A stretch of 64,000 bases of DNA from Micromonospora sp. Llam0 (GTDB taxonomy: Bacteria > Actinomycetota > Actinomycetes > Mycobacteriales > Micromonosporaceae): positions 1,054,001-1,118,000 of the forward strand of contig NZ_RJJY01000002.1 in NCBI RefSeq assembly GCF_003751085.1, read 5' to 3'. Shown piece after piece: positions 49,516 through 61,400 of the stretch; the stretch's first letter is position 1; each line of letters starts with the position of its first letter. Below the pieces are notes generated by a model. The model did not search any database. It was not told the origin of the DNA and saw nothing but the letters and a program-made list of their open reading frames with translations. The translations under genes and the position numbers were made by a program.

Positions 49516-50188
49516 GATCGGCGAGCAGCCGCAGCCGGCCCAGATCGACCGCGCTCCAGGCGACCTTCATCAGCGCCGACAGGACGACGAACACAACTGT
49601 CGTGGTTAGTTCGTCGAGGATGCCGAGGCCGGACGGTCCCAGCAACCAGACCAGTGTGAAGCCGAGCCACAATGCGGTCAGCAGCCGGGCCACCAGGATG
49701 AAGTGTGCCGCCATCGGGGCGGGCTGCCGCGCCGCGGTCATCCGCAGCGGCCCCCAGATGACTACGAGGTTGACCACGCCGACGCCGACGCCGTAGACCG
49801 TGTATCGCGTAGTCGGTTCGTGAGCCAGGTCGGCGAGCGTGCCACAGACGATCATGGGGACACTGGCCACGGTCAGGACCGCCACCAGGTCCAACCGCTT
49901 GCTGGCCAGGGCGTACGTCCCGGTAAGCACCAGGGAGTAGCCCAGCAGCGGCGCGGTGACGATCCAGTCGGCGTAGTGACCCCAGTGCACGTCATGGTCA
50001 CCGACCTTGGTGTGTGCGCCGCCGAGCGCCATCACGGCGTGCCAGATAGCGGACCAGATCAGGATGGCGGCCGCGAGCAGGTACGCCGTGACCGGGAGGC
50101 CCTTCGGCTCGCGACTCCAGCGGGCGAACCACAACGCGGTTCCGACAGCGAGCACCACGAACGACCACAACCACCCCTGCGACACCAC
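49493..50188 (-). CDS. Xenorhodopsin-like microbial rhodopsin
   Basis: A 231-residue seven-helix retinal protein that resembles Anabaena sensory rhodopsin along its whole length (SREPKGLP, HYADWIVTAPLL, GPSGLG, LMKVAWSAVDLGRLR). The Schiff-base lysine is Lys208, the proton acceptor Asp74, with Thr78 and Ser85 giving a DTS motif, and Asp215 matches the cytoplasmic Asp217 of the Anabaena protein. Unusually, His71 replaces the normally invariant Arg (Arg82 in bacteriorhodopsin) and Ser204 replaces the second counter-ion/Pro position. A pump, channel or photosensor role cannot be decided from sequence. The GTG at 50188 or the in-frame GTG at 50185 may initiate. Confidence 0.92.
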   Translation of the reverse strand: MVSQGWLWSFVVLAVGTALWFARWSREPKGLPVTAYLLAAAILIWSAIWHAVMALGGAHTKVGDHDVHWGHYADWIVTAPLLGYSLVLTGTYALASKRLDLVAVLTVASVPMIVCGTLADLAHEPTTRYTVYGVGVGVVNLVVIWGPLRMTAARQPAPMAAHFILVARLLTALWLGFTLVWLLGPSGLGILDELTTTVVFVVLSALMKVAWSAVDLGRLRLLADRDQLLVA

Positions 50189-50196
50189 AGGCCCTC

Positions 50197-50249
50197 GACA
50201 ATCGGAGACTTTGTCCGATATTGTCGCAGAACTTTCTGCCAGATATCTG
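50197..50249. promoter_or_regulatory. Three adjacent palindromes upstream of the rhodopsin gene
   Basis: Just upstream of the rhodopsin start are an imperfect palindrome (GACAAtCGGA / TCCGatATTGTC, 50197-50225), GCAGAACTTTCTGC (50226-50239) and CAGATATCTG (50240-50249). This AT-richer block is a natural place for an operator or a regulated promoter. No -35/-10 pair could be assigned. Confidence 0.45.
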
Positions 50250-50313
50250 CTTATAGGCTATTCGTCCCGACTACCGGTGCCGCGGGAGACGCCTGCGGCG
50301 TTGCGGCCCGATG

Positions 50314-50380
50314 CTTGATCCACTTCGGTCCTGCAACGCGACACGCCGTAGTGCTGTCCGTTGACGCGAAGTGGATCAAG
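50314..50380. repeat. Perfect 14-bp inverted repeat with 39-bp spacer
   Basis: CTTGATCCACTTCG (50314-50327) and CGAAGTGGATCAAG (50367-50380) are exact inverted copies, 39 bp apart, in the 314-bp gap between the rhodopsin and lspA genes. It is outside both genes. A transcription terminator or a short mobile palindromic element are both possible. Confidence 0.7.
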
Positions 50381-50502
50381 GAGACCCTGGGCGTTTGGTG
50401 CGACCGGCCTCCCTGATCGGGGGTACCGGTTGAGTCTGATGCCCGGTCACAGCGGTCGACGCGGCTGTGGGCTGCCGGACAGCGGTGGAAGAATCACCGA
50501 CC

Positions 50503-51153
50503 ATGAGCGAGCAGGCCGGCACCGACGAGACCGCCCACGAACCGACCGACTCCAGCACACCGGTGTCCGCGCCTCGGCAGCAGCGGTGGACCGGCCGTGC
50601 CCCCTGGCTCGCCTTCGGCATCGCAGCCACGGTGCTCGTCGTCGACCAGCTGACGAAGATGTGGGCGGAGGCGACGCTGACCCGGGGCGAGCGGACCCCG
50701 CTGGTCGGCGACGCCCTCGGCATCCAGTTGATCTACAACCCGGGTGCCGCGTTCTCCTTCGGTGAGAACACCACCTGGATCTTCACGATCGCCGCCGCGA
50801 TCGGTGTCGGCGTGACCGCCTGGTTCGCGTGGCGGGCCCGCTCCCGGGCCTGGGCGACCGCCCTCGGCCTGGTCCTCGGCGGGGCGTTCACCCACCTGCT
50901 GGACCGGCTGTTCCGGGAGCCGTCGTTCGGGCAGGGCCACGTCGTCGACTTCATCGCGTACTTCGACTGGTTCATCGGCAACGTCGCCGACATCGCGCTC
51001 TTCTTCGGCGTCGTCACGTTCCTCACCCTGGAACTGATCGGCATCCGACTGCGGCCCGAGCCGGCCGACTCGTCCGGGCCGTCAGAGCCGTCCGGGCCGT
51101 CAGCCGGCGGCGGTGCGGACGGCGGCGGCGTACGCGAGGGTGGCGCGGCGTAA
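50503..51153 (+). CDS. lspA: Lipoprotein signal peptidase (signal peptidase II)
   Basis: Aspartyl protease of 216 residues that removes signal peptides from prolipoproteins. Four membrane helices are seen; the first includes VVDQLTK. The catalytic Asp residues are in HLLDRLF (about residue 138) and NVADIALFFG (about 165). Both ends extend beyond the E. coli enzyme: 30 hydrophilic residues at the N-terminus and about 30 Ser/Gly/Pro-rich residues at the C-terminus. It clients the two lipoproteins in this window. Its 3' end overlaps mazG by 54 bp on the opposite strand. Confidence 0.93.
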   Translation: MSEQAGTDETAHEPTDSSTPVSAPRQQRWTGRAPWLAFGIAATVLVVDQLTKMWAEATLTRGERTPLVGDALGIQLIYNPGAAFSFGENTTWIFTIAAAIGVGVTAWFAWRARSRAWATALGLVLGGAFTHLLDRLFREPSFGQGHVVDFIAYFDWFIGNVADIALFFGVVTFLTLELIGIRLRPEPADSSGPSEPSGPSAGGGADGGGVREGGAA

Positions 51154-52161
51154 CGCGCCCTCGGCGTCCAGACCGTCGGCGCGGGCCTGCGCGACCAGCG
51201 CGAGCAGTTGCGCGCCGAGCCGCGCCGACGGCTCCGCCGCGCCACCCGGATCCAGGTCCGCCGCGCCACCCGGCTGCGGGTTCACGGCCGCGTCCGGCTC
51301 CGGCAGCGGTACGTCGACCCCGGCGCGCCCGGCCCGCTGCAGCACCTTGTCGGCCAGCGACAGCGCCGGCTGGGCCAGCACGATCCCGTCCATCGGTGAC
51401 GGGCCGTCGCCCACGCCGGAGGCGGCGCCCGACGCGGCCCGTTCGGCGGCCTTGATCTGCTCCCAGTTGTCGACGATGTCGTCGATGCCATCGACCTGCG
51501 CGCCGGCGAAGACGTGCGGGTTGCGGCGGATCATCTTCGCCACCAGGCCACCGGCCACGTCGTCGACGTCCCAGCGTTCGCCGTCCGGCAACTCCTGGGC
51601 GAGTCTGGCATGCAGCACCACCTGCAGCAGCACGTCACCCAGCTCGTCGCGCAGCGCCGTCAGGTCACCGGCGGCGATCGCGTCGTGCGCCTCGTAGCTC
51701 TCCTCCAGCAGATACCGCGCCAGCGAGTCGTGGGTCTGCTGCCGCTTCCACGGGTCGCCGCCGGGCGAGACGAGCCGGTCCATGACCTCGACCGCGTCGA
51801 GCAGCCTGGCACCGGGCGGATCCCAGGAGCCGTACATCAGCTCCAGCTCGGCCAGGCCGGGCTCGCGGGCCAGCCGCAGCCCCAGCCGGCGGGCCAGGTC
51901 CTCGTCGCCGGCCGGACCGGCCAGCCAGACCGCGGTACCGTGCTCGGCGGCCGCCGCCAGTAGCGTCTCCTCAGCGGGCTCCGACTCCGACTCCGGTGCC
52001 GGCACGGTTACCGAGCCGCCGGCGACACGGATCGCCGTGGCCAGCTCACTGTCCGCGCCAGCGAAGACCGGAAACCGGCGTACGGTGTCCCAGGCTTGCG
52101 CCGTCAGCAGCCCGGCCGGCAGCCGGGGCGAGGTGACCAGCAGGACGATCCGGGCGGTCAC
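51100..52161 (-). CDS. mazG: Nucleoside triphosphate pyrophosphohydrolase MazG
   Basis: A 353-residue MazG with an N-terminal SAM-like half (TARIVLLVTSPRLPAG, a tetrapyrrole methylase-type remnant), followed by the MazG domain. The catalytic Glu/Asp set is in LEESYEAHDAI (near residue 152) and ELGDVLLQV (near 171). It hydrolyses non-canonical and oxidised NTPs. The GTG start overlaps the stop of the upstream lipoprotein gene by four bases (GTGA), so the two are coupled. The C-terminus is Ala/Gly-rich. Confidence 0.92.
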   Translation of the reverse strand: MTARIVLLVTSPRLPAGLLTAQAWDTVRRFPVFAGADSELATAIRVAGGSVTVPAPESESEPAEETLLAAAAEHGTAVWLAGPAGDEDLARRLGLRLAREPGLAELELMYGSWDPPGARLLDAVEVMDRLVSPGGDPWKRQQTHDSLARYLLEESYEAHDAIAAGDLTALRDELGDVLLQVVLHARLAQELPDGERWDVDDVAGGLVAKMIRRNPHVFAGAQVDGIDDIVDNWEQIKAAERAASGAASGVGDGPSPMDGIVLAQPALSLADKVLQRAGRAGVDVPLPEPDAAVNPQPGGAADLDPGGAAEPSARLGAQLLALVAQARADGLDAEGALRRATLAYAAAVRTAAG

Positions 52162-52853
52162 TGCCGTTCGGAGACCGTACCCGAGTCGCCGTCGCCCAGC
52201 GGGATGCCGACCGCGATCACGTTGCCCTGAGGTGCCTGGAAGCTGAGCACCGGGAACTCCAGCGGGCGGTACCGCGGGTTGACCGTGACGTCCTGCTCGG
52301 CGACCGCCTCGGCGATCGCGTCGCGGGCGGCCAGCGCGGACCGCAACTGCTCACCGTCGAGTTGACCAGCGGCCTCCTCGTCGGCGACGTCGTCCGGGAT
52401 CACCCCGGCGGCCCGGCCCCGGTCGACCAGGTCGAACAGCTCCTCCTGGGTCGGCTGCACCTGGCCGCCGGCCTGCAGGCCGGTGACGCAGGTCCAGGCC
52501 TGCGCCGCCGCCCGCACGTACTCCGAGTCGGGCGGCAGGCCGAACTGCTGGGCGTACTGCTCCGGGGAGATCGGCTGCGCACCACCCGGCACGTCGAGCT
52601 GGGCGCAGACGTCGGCGAGCACCAGGGCACTGACCACCTGCTGCCGGGTCGGCGGCGGCGGGGCACCCTGCTGGCCGGCCTGCTCGCCGAGCCGGTCGCT
52701 CAGGTCGTCGATGACGCTGGTCACCTGCTCCTCGGTGTACTGCTCGTCGCCGACGTAGGCGGCGACCCCGGGCTGCGACCGGCAGGCGGACAGTGCGGCG
52801 ACCCCGACCAGGGCAATGACGGTGATCGACGCCAGGCGACGGACACGCTGCAT
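52158..52853 (-). CDS. SurA N-terminal-like lipoprotein
   Basis: A 231-residue lipoprotein. A signal peptide with lipobox LSAC (Cys near residue 24) precedes a predicted helical domain resembling the SurA chaperone N-terminal domain (VGDEQYTEEQVTSVIDDL). No parvulin isomerase domain follows. Two Cys (DVCAQLD, AWTCVTG) may form a disulfide. It starts 13 bp after mfd and overlaps mazG, so mfd, this gene and mazG probably form one transcription unit, as mfd and mazG do in M. tuberculosis. Confidence 0.82.
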   Translation of the reverse strand: MQRVRRLASITVIALVGVAALSACRSQPGVAAYVGDEQYTEEQVTSVIDDLSDRLGEQAGQQGAPPPPTRQQVVSALVLADVCAQLDVPGGAQPISPEQYAQQFGLPPDSEYVRAAAQAWTCVTGLQAGGQVQPTQEELFDLVDRGRAAGVIPDDVADEEAAGQLDGEQLRSALAARDAIAEAVAEQDVTVNPRYRPLEFPVLSFQAPQGNVIAVGIPLGDGDSGTVSERQ

Positions 52854-52866
52854 GGACGACACTCTC

Positions 52867-56598
<3,732 letters not shown>

Positions 56599-56739
56599 GG
56601 TCACAACCTTCGCGGTGGGATACGCCTTGCTGTGCGGCGGTGCGCGCTTGGGGCGCACACGCGACGACAACCCCCACGCCCGGTCCGGGCGGGGGTCAGG
56701 CCTACCAGCCTATCCGCCCGCAGATCCGCACTCACCCAC

Positions 56740-56745
56740 TAACCT
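56740..56745 (+). promoter_or_regulatory. -10 element (TAACCT) of a leaderless cyclase-family gene
   Basis: TAACCT ends eight bases before the ATG at 56754 and no Shine-Dalgarno is present in between. Confidence 0.4.
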
Positions 56746-56753
56746 CGCCGGAC

Positions 56754-57512
56754 ATGGGCACACCGACCGAGAAACGGTTCGTCGAACTCAGCCACGTCAT
56801 CCGGGACGGCATGGTCACCTATCCAGGACTGCCTGCCCCGGCGATCACCGAGTGGCTCAGCCGGGAGGCATCGGCCGAGCGGTACGCGGCCGGCACCACG
56901 TTCCGGATCAACCAGATCACGATGATCGGCAACACCGGCACCTACCTGGACGCCCCGTCGCACCGCTGGTCCGACGGGGCGGACCTGGCCGGGCTGCCGC
57001 TGGAGAAGTTGGCTGATCTGCCGGGCGTGGTGGTCCGGGTACCGCCCTCGACGCGGGCGGTGGACGCCGCGCTGCTGCGCCCGCACCTGGCCGGGGCTGC
57101 CGTCGTCGACGGCACGGCCGCCGGCGACGCAGCTACCGGCGGCGGCACGGCCGCCGGCGGGGCGGTGGCGGGGCGGGCGGTGTTGCTGGACACCGGCTGG
57201 TCGGCGCATTTCGGCACCGAGCGGTACGCCGCCCCGGACCACCCGTACCTGACGAAAGACGGTGCGGAACTGCTGGTCTCGGCAGGGGTCGCCCTGGTCG
57301 GCATCGACTCGATCAACATCGACGACACCGCGCCCGCGGCCAACGGTGCCCGGCCGGCGCACAGCGTCCTGCTGGCCGCCGGGATCCCGATCGTCGAGCA
57401 CCTGCGTGGGCTCGGCGAGCTACCGGTGTACGGGTTCCGGTTCAGCGCCGTACCGCCGATGTTCGCCGGGCTGGACACCGCGCCGGTCCGCGCGTACGCC
57501 ATCGTCGACTGA
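56754..57512 (+). CDS. Cyclase-family (kynurenine formamidase-like) protein with altered metal motif
   Basis: A 252-residue member of the cyclase/KynB family of metal hydrolases. The family metal motif HxGTHxDxxxH is replaced by GNTGTYLDAPSH, where Asn and Tyr occupy the two first His positions while Asp and the last His remain; ligands from a different part of the fold may substitute. The C-terminal HSVLLAAGIPIVEHLRGL is normal. An Ala/Gly insertion sits near residue 120. It is monocistronic, divergent from mfd. Confidence 0.75.
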   Translation: MGTPTEKRFVELSHVIRDGMVTYPGLPAPAITEWLSREASAERYAAGTTFRINQITMIGNTGTYLDAPSHRWSDGADLAGLPLEKLADLPGVVVRVPPSTRAVDAALLRPHLAGAAVVDGTAAGDAATGGGTAAGGAVAGRAVLLDTGWSAHFGTERYAAPDHPYLTKDGAELLVSAGVALVGIDSINIDDTAPAANGARPAHSVLLAAGIPIVEHLRGLGELPVYGFRFSAVPPMFAGLDTAPVRAYAIVD

Positions 57513-57578
57513 CCCGTACTGTCGCCGACCGGGCTACCGGCCCTGACCGTCACCGGCCGCCCCGTCAGCCGGCACCCG

Positions 57579-57953
57579 TCAGGCTGCGCGGCGGCGTCGG
57601 GGCGCGACGTCGTCGCGCAGCAGTCGCGGGATGAGCCAGGTCAGGGCGAGCGCCTGCGCGCCGGCGACCGGCCACTGGTCGACGTCGTCACCGAGTCGAA
57701 ATTCCAGCAGTACGCCGCCAGCCAGCACCGCCGCCGTACCGGTCATGCCGGTCGGCTGCATTCGGGCCGCCTGCGCTGGTTCGGCCGGATCGAGTTGCCA
57801 GCGGCCGACGGCGACGTCCACGTAGGGGTGCACGTCGGTCGCGGCAACTCGCAGCAGGCGAGAGGAGTGCCAGGCGGCGCTGTCGGGCGCGGTGGCGCAG
57901 TCGGCGCCGCGCAGACACCACGGCGGATGGGCACGCTTCGGTAGATTGCTCAT
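57579..57953 (-). CDS. Small Cys/Trp-bearing hypothetical protein
   Basis: A 124-residue protein whose N-terminus has HPPWCLRGADCATAPD (Cys-x5-Cys beside His and Trp) followed by VHPYVDVAVGRWQLDP. It resembles short actinobacterial DUF6907-type proteins often encoded beside GntR or HTH regulators, but I cannot confirm the family. A good sigma-A-like promoter is at 58059-58087 on the minus strand. It is divergent from the GntR gene. GC and codon use are normal. Confidence 0.55.
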   Translation of the reverse strand: MSNLPKRAHPPWCLRGADCATAPDSAAWHSSRLLRVAATDVHPYVDVAVGRWQLDPAEPAQAARMQPTGMTGTAAVLAGGVLLEFRLGDDVDQWPVAGAQALALTWLIPRLLRDDVAPRRRRAA

Positions 57954-58058
57954 GGGCCGGGGTCCTCTCCCGGTCAAGGCCCGGGATCATGGAGCGCCAA
58001 CTCCACCCGGGCCGCCTACAGATCTCATCGCTTCGACCTGCCACGGTCGACTAAGTCA

Positions 58059-58087
58059 ATCTAGGATTACTTGTCATGTCAGGTCAA
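58059..58087 (-). promoter_or_regulatory. Promoter of the small Cys/Trp protein gene, overlapping likely GntR operator half sites
   Basis: On the minus strand TTGACC (58082-58087) and CTAGAT (58059-58064) are 17 bp apart. The same stretch, with a plus-strand TTGACA at 58101-58106, holds several CTTG/CAAG half sites in inverted order (for example CTTG-N11-CAAG). These may be operators for the adjacent GntR protein. Confidence 0.5.
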
Positions 58088-58164
58088 GCCCTGTCGGTTC
58101 TTGACATTGACGCTCGGACGAGATCCGTGATCACATGGGCATACCTGCCACGGAAGTCATGCCC

Positions 58165-58392
58165 ATGCCTGCCTACACGAAGAAGCAACGCCTGATCGAC
58201 ACGCTGACCTCGCGAATCGAGTCAGGCGAGTACCCGCCCGGCGCGAAGCTGCCGTCCGGCACCGAACTGTGCGCTGAGTTCGACGTCTCCCGTCAAGTGG
58301 TCCGCGCCGCGATCGACTGGCTCAAGGCGCGTGGGCTCGTCGATGGCGCACCCGGCGCTGGCGTCTTCGTGCGGGAGCAGTCGGATCGGTGA
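58165..58392 (+). CDS. GntR-family regulator consisting only of the winged helix
   Basis: A 75-residue protein made of just the GntR-type winged helix-turn-helix: KQRLIDTLTSRIESGEYPPG, KLPSGTELCAEFDVSRQVVR, then WLKARGLVDGAPGAGVFV. No effector domain follows, unlike most GntR proteins. ATG 58165 has GGAAG eight bases upstream; an earlier in-frame ATG (58135 or 58159) is possible. The last 11 codons lie in a direct repeat (58360-58400), and a near-identical coding tail recurs at 62298-62338, beyond the NACHT gene. Confidence 0.8.
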   Translation: MPAYTKKQRLIDTLTSRIESGEYPPGAKLPSGTELCAEFDVSRQVVRAAIDWLKARGLVDGAPGAGVFVREQSDR

Positions 58393-58400
58393 CGCAACCG
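58360..58400 (+). repeat. Left 41-bp direct repeat flanking the NACHT gene (attachment-site-like)
   Basis: This 41-bp segment, identical to 62298-62338 at 38 of 41 positions (27 and 11 consecutive matches around a three-base difference), spans the last 11 codons (GVFVREQSDR and stop) of the GntR gene and eight bases beyond. A gene 3' end inside one repeat of a pair is the usual layout of a site-specific integration site. Confidence 0.8.
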
Positions 58401-58417
58401 ACATTCAGGCGCGACAG

Positions 58418-61400
58418 TTACCAACGGTCGTCGGGCAGGTCACGCTCGGACATCTGCCGCCAAAACCGGCTCAGCTCTCGTCGGGGGACAGCCTGCCACG
58501 GTGCCCGGTTGACGAACCGTGCCCACCAGATGTCCAGCCAGCGCGGAACGTCCTGCCAGTAGCCGCGCTTCCAGAACTCGGGGCTCGAGAAATCGCTCTG
58601 GATCGCGCCGACAAGATCCCCCTGGCGGGCGCAGAAGCTCTGGTCCATTTGGTAGGTCAGTCGTTCGCCTTGTGCCGGTAGCGGACAGAGCCGGAACGGA
58701 CAGCCGTCCAGGCAGGTCATACCCGGCTCGCCACGCTCCTTTGTCGTCAAATTGCGTTTGACCCGCAGTGCCCGGCGGTCGTCGGTGATACAGGGCGGCA
58801 GGTCTGATCGGTCAGACCGGGTCAGCCGTTCCTCGCGTCGGTCCGAGTCGTCACCCCGGTTGGCGAGGTTGTAGAGCAGCATGACGTCCGCCAGCAGACG
58901 CTGTGCTCGAGGCACCAGCAGACTCCAGCCCATCGAATCCGGAATCCAGGAGGTCTGGTGCCACCTGACCTCCTCCGACGGGCTGCACGCACCGACCCGG
59001 CTTGCCGTCTCACTCTCGTCGATCCAGATATAGCGTTCGGGGCGCAGGGTCAGCAGCGCGGATACGCAGAATCGACCGACCTCGACGACAAACGGATGGA
59101 CCATGCGACGCTCGCCTCCCGGCACGGCGCTGCCGGCCAGGCGGAGCCAGTACCGGACCTGTGCCCAGGGATTGACCACCCTCCCGCCCGGCGGGACAGC
59201 CGCATCCGGGTCGTCGGGAAGCGACAGCAGGGTGAGCGCCTGGATCAGGGCGATCTGGCTGTACCAATAACCCGAGTTGCGCAGCGCCAACTCGGCTCGC
59301 TCGACCATGAAGCTACGGTCCTGGACCCGGGTGCCCCGGGGCAGGCGGCGAAGGTTCGCGGCGAGCCGGAAGCCCTGGGCCAGCGCCAGCTCAGCCCGGA
59401 TCGGGAAGCGCACGTTGGGACGATTGGAGTCCCGTTGCGACAACGCATGTAGCCACCAGCCGAGTTGCTCGGTCACCTGCCGCGCAAGCTCTCCAGGCGT
59501 CCTGTCTCGGCCAGGAGCGATCGCACCAGCTCTACGGGACTGATGGTCGGGTTCCGATTCATCCTGTTTGTCCTGGCTTTCGAGGGACGCGGAGAGGTAG
59601 AGCAGCGGTAGCATCCAGCCGATGATCTGACAGCGGTCCTCGTCACGACCCTGCTGACCCTCAGCAGGCTGAGTCGGTCGGCTGGCCGTCCAGGACCCAG
59701 TCCGCGTCTCTTCGGTGCGGACAGACACACGCTCTTCGGCGACGACGGGCTCACGCCCCTTGACGGTCCACCGGCCCGGCCGCCACGGCAACCAGCGCAG
59801 CAGCGAGCCATGGCCTGCGGCCGGCGGGCGCGCCGGATCGGGCTGCTGGACGACAGCGGACCGTTGGACGACCTCCGAACGCCGGGTGACATCAAGCCGT
59901 CGAGAGCCATCAGCCCTCCGGGTGACATCCGCCAGGGGCGGCGGCGCCAGAACTTCAGGCTCCCGGCACAACTGCCTCGTCGCATCTAGACCACCGAGAC
60001 CGACTTCGCGGGCCGCTGCCAGCCGAACACGGTACGAATGCTCTTGGATCGCAATCTTGAACAGCTTCTCGTACTGCGGTGTCGCGTCGGAGTGGCCGCC
60101 AGCAGTGGTCCGAGCGCTGAGGAGCCGCGCGGCATCACCAGCCCGCCGGACGACGTGAAGCTTGGCCTCGTCCAACGGCCGGTCAGGCGCGGTCGGGTCC
60201 TCCAAAAATTCTTGCTTCCATCGCCGACACAATTCATCGACGATCCTTTCTTGCTGCGAGCGGTCACAGACGGCATCGACCTCCAGCGCAGCGGCGTACA
60301 TCTCCAGTCGCCAACAAGGATTGATTCCGCCGCTATCCTGAAATTTTGCCCGATCAAGGAGAAGACCCACCAGTTGATTCGGCGAATACTCATCCAACCT
60401 TCGTGCCACCGGCTTCTCTTCACCCGACCGCCGCCCTTGCCCCCACATTCGAGACATCAAAACCAGCGCACTCAACAGCTCCCGGCTCGGCTGATGGCCA
60501 CCAAGACAGGACTCCGCCCCCTTCCCGTAGCCGAAGCCAAAGCCAAATAATTCTTGAAGCAGTCCCGGACTCCTCGAATCGAACAGGAACTTGGCAGCCA
60601 GATAGGCTTGCAGATAGGCTTTCAGATCGCCGTACTGGAACCGCACACCATCGGCTTCCTCATCCACCAGACCCAACTCATCGCCACGCTGAGTAGCTAT
60701 AACAATATCATCTTTATTATTGATGTTGATCTTCTCAAGACCTTCTTTTTCCAACTGATCGCGGAGTAAATTTCTCACCTGACCAACGAATACGCTGCTA
60801 ATTTTGATGTTGCTTTCCCGCGGACAGTGGAACTCTTTGAAATCAACGCGCTGCGGCGATTCTTGACCGAGACCCAGGCAGGCGAATGCTTCGAGGACTC
60901 TCCCGGTGAGCTTGCGCTCATTTCGAGTATGGGCGTAATCCACCTGGAGATGCCCGTCAAGCAATGCCTCACACCATCTCTGCAGGAGCGCGAGCCGCAC
61001 TTGGACACGGTCCCGTGCCCTCAGAGAGTGTTTGGCGTCAGGCCCGACTTCAGTGCACAACTCACGGGGTAGCCGGTCTATCCGTTGCAAGTCCCGGATG
61101 ATACGTAGGAACATCGGCGACTCCGCGACGTCGGCCGCCTGCACGAGGATCGCGATGTCGGCGATGATCGCGATGTCGGCGATCGACTGATCCGCCAGCG
61201 ACCCAGAACCTTTTGCATAGTCAATGGCAGGGCCTTCGCCGAGCGGCTCCAGCGCGATGACGGCAGCCTTCATGGCACGCAGCGGATCGTAGGGTCGAGA
61301 TACTATCACCATAGGTAGGCCATCCTCGAAAGCCCGCCGAATAGCTTCTCGAATGGCACTGTCCCGAGCCGGCGCTCCCTGAATCGCCTCATCCAATCCG

